From Lojkania enalia (taxonomy: Eukaryota; Ascomycota; Dothideomycetes; Pleosporales), in NCBI GenBank assembly GCA_010094045.1, contig ML986860.1, forward strand, positions 1 through 45,661: a DNA stretch of 45,661 nt, given 5' to 3'. Within the stretch, counting starts at the first letter, position 1; every line of letters begins with the position of its first letter. Below are positions 44,901-45,661 of this stretch, in pieces. The notes under the pieces were generated by a model. That model saw only the letters and a list, made by a program, of their open reading frames with translations, ran no database searches and was not told the origin of the DNA. The position numbers and the translations under genes were made by a program.

Positions 44901-45661
44901 TTGTCGTTAGCACGGTCAAACGGTGGGGTGGGCGGCGGAGGTCTGAAAGGTCAAGTATCGGCTGGGAAGCCAGCCACTCAGCTACAGCTCCATCCGCAAT
45001 ACCATCTACACTGAGAATGCTCGGGTTAGGTTGTTGCAGGACGATCTGGACGAATTTCTCCTGGCCCGGCAGCGGCTCAAGCAAGACAGTTCTAAGAATA
45101 GAGTGCCGCGCAATAACCTGATGCCATGCTCCGATAAGTCGCTCTACGCTGACTGGGCGCGTTGGGTCAGATGATAGGATACGGCACGTTTGCTGGATAC
45201 AGTAGGTTGATGGCGACTGTAGCTGCGTAAGTAAAATGCCTTGCTGGAGTGGCGAACAGGGCAGAATGTCTTCGATGTCACTGGTGGAGGAGAGACTAAT
45301 AGCAGGAAGGTACTGCCTCTCGATTGTTGCCATGTCGCTGTCAGATAGGCGCATAAGTGGGAAGTCTGTCGGCGTAGCTATCGGCGCCGTCACGATTAAC
45401 TCTTCTACGAGTCTCTTTATAGTATTGCTGTACGCTTGGATCCACTGCTGGATAGCTGACTGGTGCCGTGCTTGACGGCTAAAGCGGACGTTGATCTGTA
45501 ACTCGCCTGCTTCTACCATGACGGAGACATCGAGCGCAGCGAAGATCTTGACTAGGCCGCCGACGTCCGATGTCGCACTCGCATCGTCACTATTGAAACG
45601 AAACAGTGCATCCTCCCGTTCTACCTGCTGGAATCGTCCGGTATAATTGAAGATGACCTCG
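34651..45661 (-). CDS. Giant non-ribosomal peptide synthetase, 3' part (E)-C-A-T-E-C-A-T-E-CT
   Basis: A modular enzyme that activates amino acids as adenylates, loads them on phosphopantetheine arms and joins them. One frame without introns or stops runs from the right edge to TAG at 34,651-34,653, about 3,670 residues. It stays open through 45,661, so the start lies outside; the Met at 45,519 is internal to an E domain. Rough domain positions, numbered from that Met: C 84-520, A 525-1,052, T 1,077-1,153, E 1,164-1,577, C 1,637-2,075, A 2,085-2,610, T 2,637-2,710, E 2,720-3,167, CT 3,197-3,607. Catalytic motifs are intact throughout. All three E domains seen keep the FNY-GRFQQ motif. The product is probably a cyclic peptide with D residues. 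Substrates are unknown. No transporter or tailoring gene that is still intact is adjacent on this side. Confidence 0.97.
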   Translation of the reverse strand, partial: EVIFNYTGRFQQVEREDALFRFNSDDASATSDVGGLVKIFAALDVSVMVEAGELQINVRFSRQARHQSAIQQWIQAYSNTIKRLVEELIVTAPIATPTDFPLMRLSDSDMATIERQYLPAISLSSTSDIEDILPCSPLQQGILLTQLQSPSTYCIQQTCRILSSDPTRPVSVERLIGAWHQVIARHSILRTVLLEPLPGQEKFVQIVLQQPNPSILSVDGIADGAVAEWLASQPILDLSDLRRPPHRLTVLTTTTGKVYCRLNISHTLVDASSVTLILRDLIGAYEGTLPAGGGSQYSAYVAFLEGRQPQDDLSYWKALLSTAEPCLLPPQEPPHGAEQARLEKVFTQIEDLTMLHHFRDKYGVSIASICQLAWALVLATWTGSPNVSFGNLSSGRDAPIPGVEELVGPMINMLVCHIQLDWSARVSDTARELQSQSVEAFDHQRTSLASIQHELGLSRSQPLFNSTLSYKRQALASSGPAAITVESLASEDPTEYDINVNIDVGATGLGLAVQYSTAALSSAAATRLTKSLVQAVRAVCKNADQPLGQLNLLSAEDGAQFRRWNSTMPPRLERCVHDLVLDQIAVQPAALAVSAWDGEMTYGEIDDASRRLAYHLVEQGVGPDVMVGMCMEKSKLGVVAMLAILRAGGAVVPLGVQHPLARIEGIVQDAASPLILVDCVHEQRLAALTAHTQLLVVDSFFEMAPATSAATPESAEPCTSVRPDHVAWVIYTSGSTGKPKGVVLQHGALATSILFHGRRLDIQSYDRLLQFAAFTFDAAIQEIITALSFGACTCIPSEEDRMDRLTAYLSEANVTIATLTSTVAALVRPQDTPTVRTMILMGEAVQAKVVDQWIEHADVINAYGPSECCIHSTCKKIQDSSVALNIGTAIAGGTWVVNPASIGQLVPLGAPGELLIEGPLLARGYLNDPAKTAAAFVMDPAFVQYLGLSAGRRMYRTGDLVRQNADGTLTYLGRIDAQIKIRGQRVETGEIEYHIGKQAGVHEAVALYMRQGPLAGRLIAAVVLGEASGETSTAGAVDRHQHATVQRIAEEQMESAKLRLLEAQHSLSEQVMHYMVPSVWIPLAAVPVNPSGKTDRLALTRWVQLLSPDEIAALTSTETNDMDESPATPVERQLRQIWSDVLGVPLRNVTYSANFFSLGGDSITAMQVVSTSRARGILLTVRKVLESQTIPKLAAQAQTGEDTDLEEAHVPEGAFALSPIQQMYFDDIAADGLRAEGEHRFNQGVSLHITRQIELAELARALNATVAKHAMLRARFRHSQENGWQQWVEKELAGSYRLRAHTAADAQSMQHTIAQSQASLDLEHGPVFAADLIERQDRQVLHLVAHHLVIDLVSWRILIRDLEELLVHHKLPNSSSLSFPVWLDRQRHSLSDTAPAGTLPVAVPTANWEYWGLTPRQDVWASLSSIQTKCDSTTTSLLFGSANAALKTEPVEILLAALFLSFRKVFADRPVPAVFTEGHGREAIDDEIDLSDTIGWFTTMTPLHVPLSLETDTQSAVHVLRQVKDQRRRIPGRGVPYFGSRFLTDRGREVFSGHSPAEVIFNYTGRFQQVEREDALFRFNNDNDNTSAASEVGCLVKIFAALDVSVTVEAGELQISVRFSRQARHQSAIQQWIQAYSNAVKNLVEELVTKAPIATATDFPLMRLSDSDMVTIERQYLPIIGLSSTSEIEDILPCSPLQQGILLTQLQSPSTYCIQQTCRILSSDPMRPVSVERLIGAWHQVIARHSILRTVLLEPLPGQEKFVQIVLEQPNTGILNVDGIADGAVAEWFAAQPILDLSDLRRPPHRLTVLTTTTGKVYCRLDVSHALVDASSLTLIIRDLISAYGGTLQAGGSQYSAYVAFLEGRQESQPHDDLSYWKALLSTAEPCLLPPQEPPHDAKQAQLAKVFARIQDLTMLHSFRDAYGVSMASICQLAWALVLATRTGSPNISFGNLSSGRDAPIPGVEELVGPMINMLVCHLQIDWSARVSDTARELQSQSVKAFEHQRTSLASLQHELGLSRSQPLFNSTLSYKRQAPTSSEPGTITVKSLAWEDPTEYDLNVGVDATPTGLEINIQYSTAVLSDTAATRLVESLVQSVRAVCENAERPLGQLRLLSPEDEAQFCKWNSIMPPRVERCIHDLVLGKMVTQPAALAISAWDGEMTYGELDGASHRLAHNLVECGVGPEVMVGLCMDKSKWAVVAMLAILRAGGAVVPLGVQHPVARIEGIVKDTAAPLVLVDRSHEQRLAALAARVPLLAVDSFFETSPAEWVGMPDPPSAEPCTSVRPEHVAWVIYTSGSTGKPKGVVLEHGALATSILAHGPVFGINSHDRLSQFAAYTFDVAIGEIMTTLSFGACICVPSENDRINRLTPFLAEAKVTIAALTSTVATLVQPPDTPTIRTMILIGEAVQAKVVDQWVEHASLINAYGPSECSIWTTGNDIPNRSEASNIGKPLAGGFWVVNPSNIGQLVPLGAPGELLIEGPLLARGYLNDPAKTTAAFVTDPAFVQHLGLSAGRRMYRTGDIVQQNADGSLTYLGRRDTQVKIRGQRVEIGEIEYHIGKQADVHDAVVLYMREGPLAGRLIASVVLSETSAVGRHQNAAVQRIPEEQEESAKLRLREVQQSLLEQVMHYMVPSVWIPLAAVPVNVSGKTDRLALTRWVQSLPPDEIAALTGVEEAEDVDELPATAVERQLRQVWSQVLGVPSSQIRHTSSFLSLGGDSVTAMQLVVACRALGLVVSVRAVIQSPTLAALALETREEAQRVGGGAEVPDGPFGLSPVQQLFFSDVAADGVRADGDFRFNQSVHLRLRRPVQRDELARALDAVVAKHAMLRARFQHTAAAGWQQWIEKELGGSYRFRAHQLPDRTALAAVTLASQSSLNLARGPVFAADLIETPGAQTLHMTAHHLVIDLVSWRILLRDLEELLVHRVLLSSYALSFPLSFPRWLEQQRLLANAAPAQSDPAPSLPYDVPAARWDYWGLNPGQYTAADLMDVRVEVDEATTGRLFGDANLPLRSEPVELMLAALFHSFARVFPDRAVPAVFVEGHGRISDEEGDDALAAETVGWFTTMTPLHVPCSEESPGLVDALRRTKDRRRAVPEHGMRYFRERFLRASAPNAFAHHRPMEVLFNYVGRFQQTEGTADGLFALDSEATVFDAGASTRVLAAIDVSISVDAGRMQIGLRFSKKARHRDALGRWAEEYRAALQRLATELAATEPTLTASDFPLARLDDADLESLNRTGLDDLGAKDWGDIQTILPATDAQRRFVFANTCKEQAHYEWIVFDGPGKLDASRFYRACSELVTQVESLRTIFKNIRGRLFQIMLRQSTPRVKVITAVPSLDQAFVDLRADALSRCVNIQEPMFEAALIIDENETKSRVALRPSHAMYDATSLPAILDAFATFYNGAQLSTPPIPFQEYVKDVLKYQDESLAIRYWRQILQKASMPRIGMLLPDGQLFRMRRTNTYEVEVPKASTQSIAFSSVVKAAWTLTLVRHSQSYDILFGEVVAGRSAVRSTVAGALGCCIALKPIRVHVRAGWGLLDLLQFVQDQQVGSVAYETLGEHNVLDVCTDLPSGTDFSSVLNYQRQQPAASLRLDDINFMGVRHNLSQLYGVTDIELYITESPGTLSFQMHIADRIPNEVAVDLLGTLRYAVIMLTSSTVENTTIEDLISKL
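36010..40615 (-). other. NRPS module n: C-A-T-E (last elongation module)
   Basis: Condensation domain with SHALVDAS (about 40,165-40,193), nearly identical to that of the previous module. Adenylation domain with IYTSGSTGKPKGVVL (about 38,752-38,796), FDVAIGE, NAYGPSE, YRTGDI and NVSGKTDRLAL. The pocket read by alignment to GrsA is D-V-G-A-I-I-A-I-W-K, different at five of ten positions from the previous module. Carrier domain with LGGDSVTA (Ser near 37,513). Epimerisation domain with HHLVIDLVSW (about 36,910-36,945), EGHGR and FNYVGRFQQ (about 36,265-36,290). The T-E part (36,010-37,600) is far richer in G+C than the same part of module n-1. Confidence 0.92.
40640..45290 (-). other. NRPS module n-1: C-A-T-E
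   Basis: Condensation domain with LPCSPLQQGILL (about 45,232-45,267) and the active-site SHTLVDAS (about 44,843-44,868). Adenylation domain with IYTSGSTGKPKGVVL (about 43,435-43,480), FDAAIQE, NAYGPSE, YRTGDL, and the terminal Lys in NPSGKTDRLAL (about 42,365-42,400). Reading the ten-residue pocket by alignment to GrsA gives D-A-Q-T-I-M-A-I-H-K, to which I cannot assign a substrate. Carrier domain with LGGDSITA (Ser near 42,177). Epimerisation domain with HHLVIDLVSW (about 41,590-41,625), EGHGRE, GWFTTMTPLHV and FNYTGRFQQ (about 40,965-40,990). All the catalytic residues that I can check are present. Confidence 0.92.
45345..45661 (-). other. End of an upstream epimerisation domain of the NRPS
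   Basis: The edge of the window begins with EVIFNYTGRFQQVEREDALF, the E-domain motif E5 region, followed by DVSVMVEAGELQINVRFSRQ, the usual E-domain tail. It is almost identical to the same region of the next E domain (40,800-40,990). So the module before the first complete one also made a D-amino acid. Confidence 0.9.

Noticed and set aside
45517..45519. ATG as start codon of the NRPS
   Set aside because: The same frame continues upstream to the window edge with E-domain motifs (FNYTGRFQQ), so this Met is internal.

Overview
The window looks like chromosome sequence from a filamentous ascomycete (Pezizomycotina). Three things point there: transposons wrecked by repeat-induced point mutation (RIP), a gene with short GT-AG introns, and an intron-free giant non-ribosomal peptide synthetase (NRPS) ending in a fungal-type terminal condensation domain. 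The species cannot be named from the sequence.

Layout. (1) 1 to about 16,330 is a very AT-rich block with almost no CpA or TpG and no usable open frame. It is a nest of dead transposons: a Gypsy chromovirus tail (+), a Ty1/copia-type element (-) split by a pogo/Fot1-type DNA transposon, a second copia fragment, a near-complete pogo/Fot1-type element with 54-bp terminal inverted repeats (12,314-14,162), and several further pogo-type fragments. (2) 16,330-23,887 has ordinary base composition but no gene I can support. (3) 23,888-25,974 is a dead major-facilitator drug-efflux transporter gene, with three recognisable introns, four in-frame stops and one frameshift. (4) About 26,050-29,872 is a dead SNF2-type helicase gene. 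(5) About 29,990-31,660 is a long decayed coding stretch that I cannot identify. (6) 31,660-34,650 is mostly non-coding, with one small unidentified coding-like fragment and an assembly gap (30 Ns inside a poly-A run). (7) 34,651 to the right edge (-) is the 3' part of a giant, fully open NRPS gene: end of an E domain, then C-A-T-E, C-A-T-E, and a terminal condensation (CT) domain.

The only clearly intact gene is the NRPS. Every module seen ends in an epimerisation domain, and the protein ends E-CT. The likely product is therefore a peptide whose last three residues are all D-configured (or glycine) and which is released by the CT domain, probably as a macrocycle. The two complete modules are close copies in their C domains but differ in the adenylation pocket, and the last T-E segment has a very different base composition. 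This suggests module duplication followed by recombination. No tailoring, transport or regulatory gene that is still intact lies on this side of the NRPS; the dead transporter may once have belonged to the locus, but nothing here proves it.
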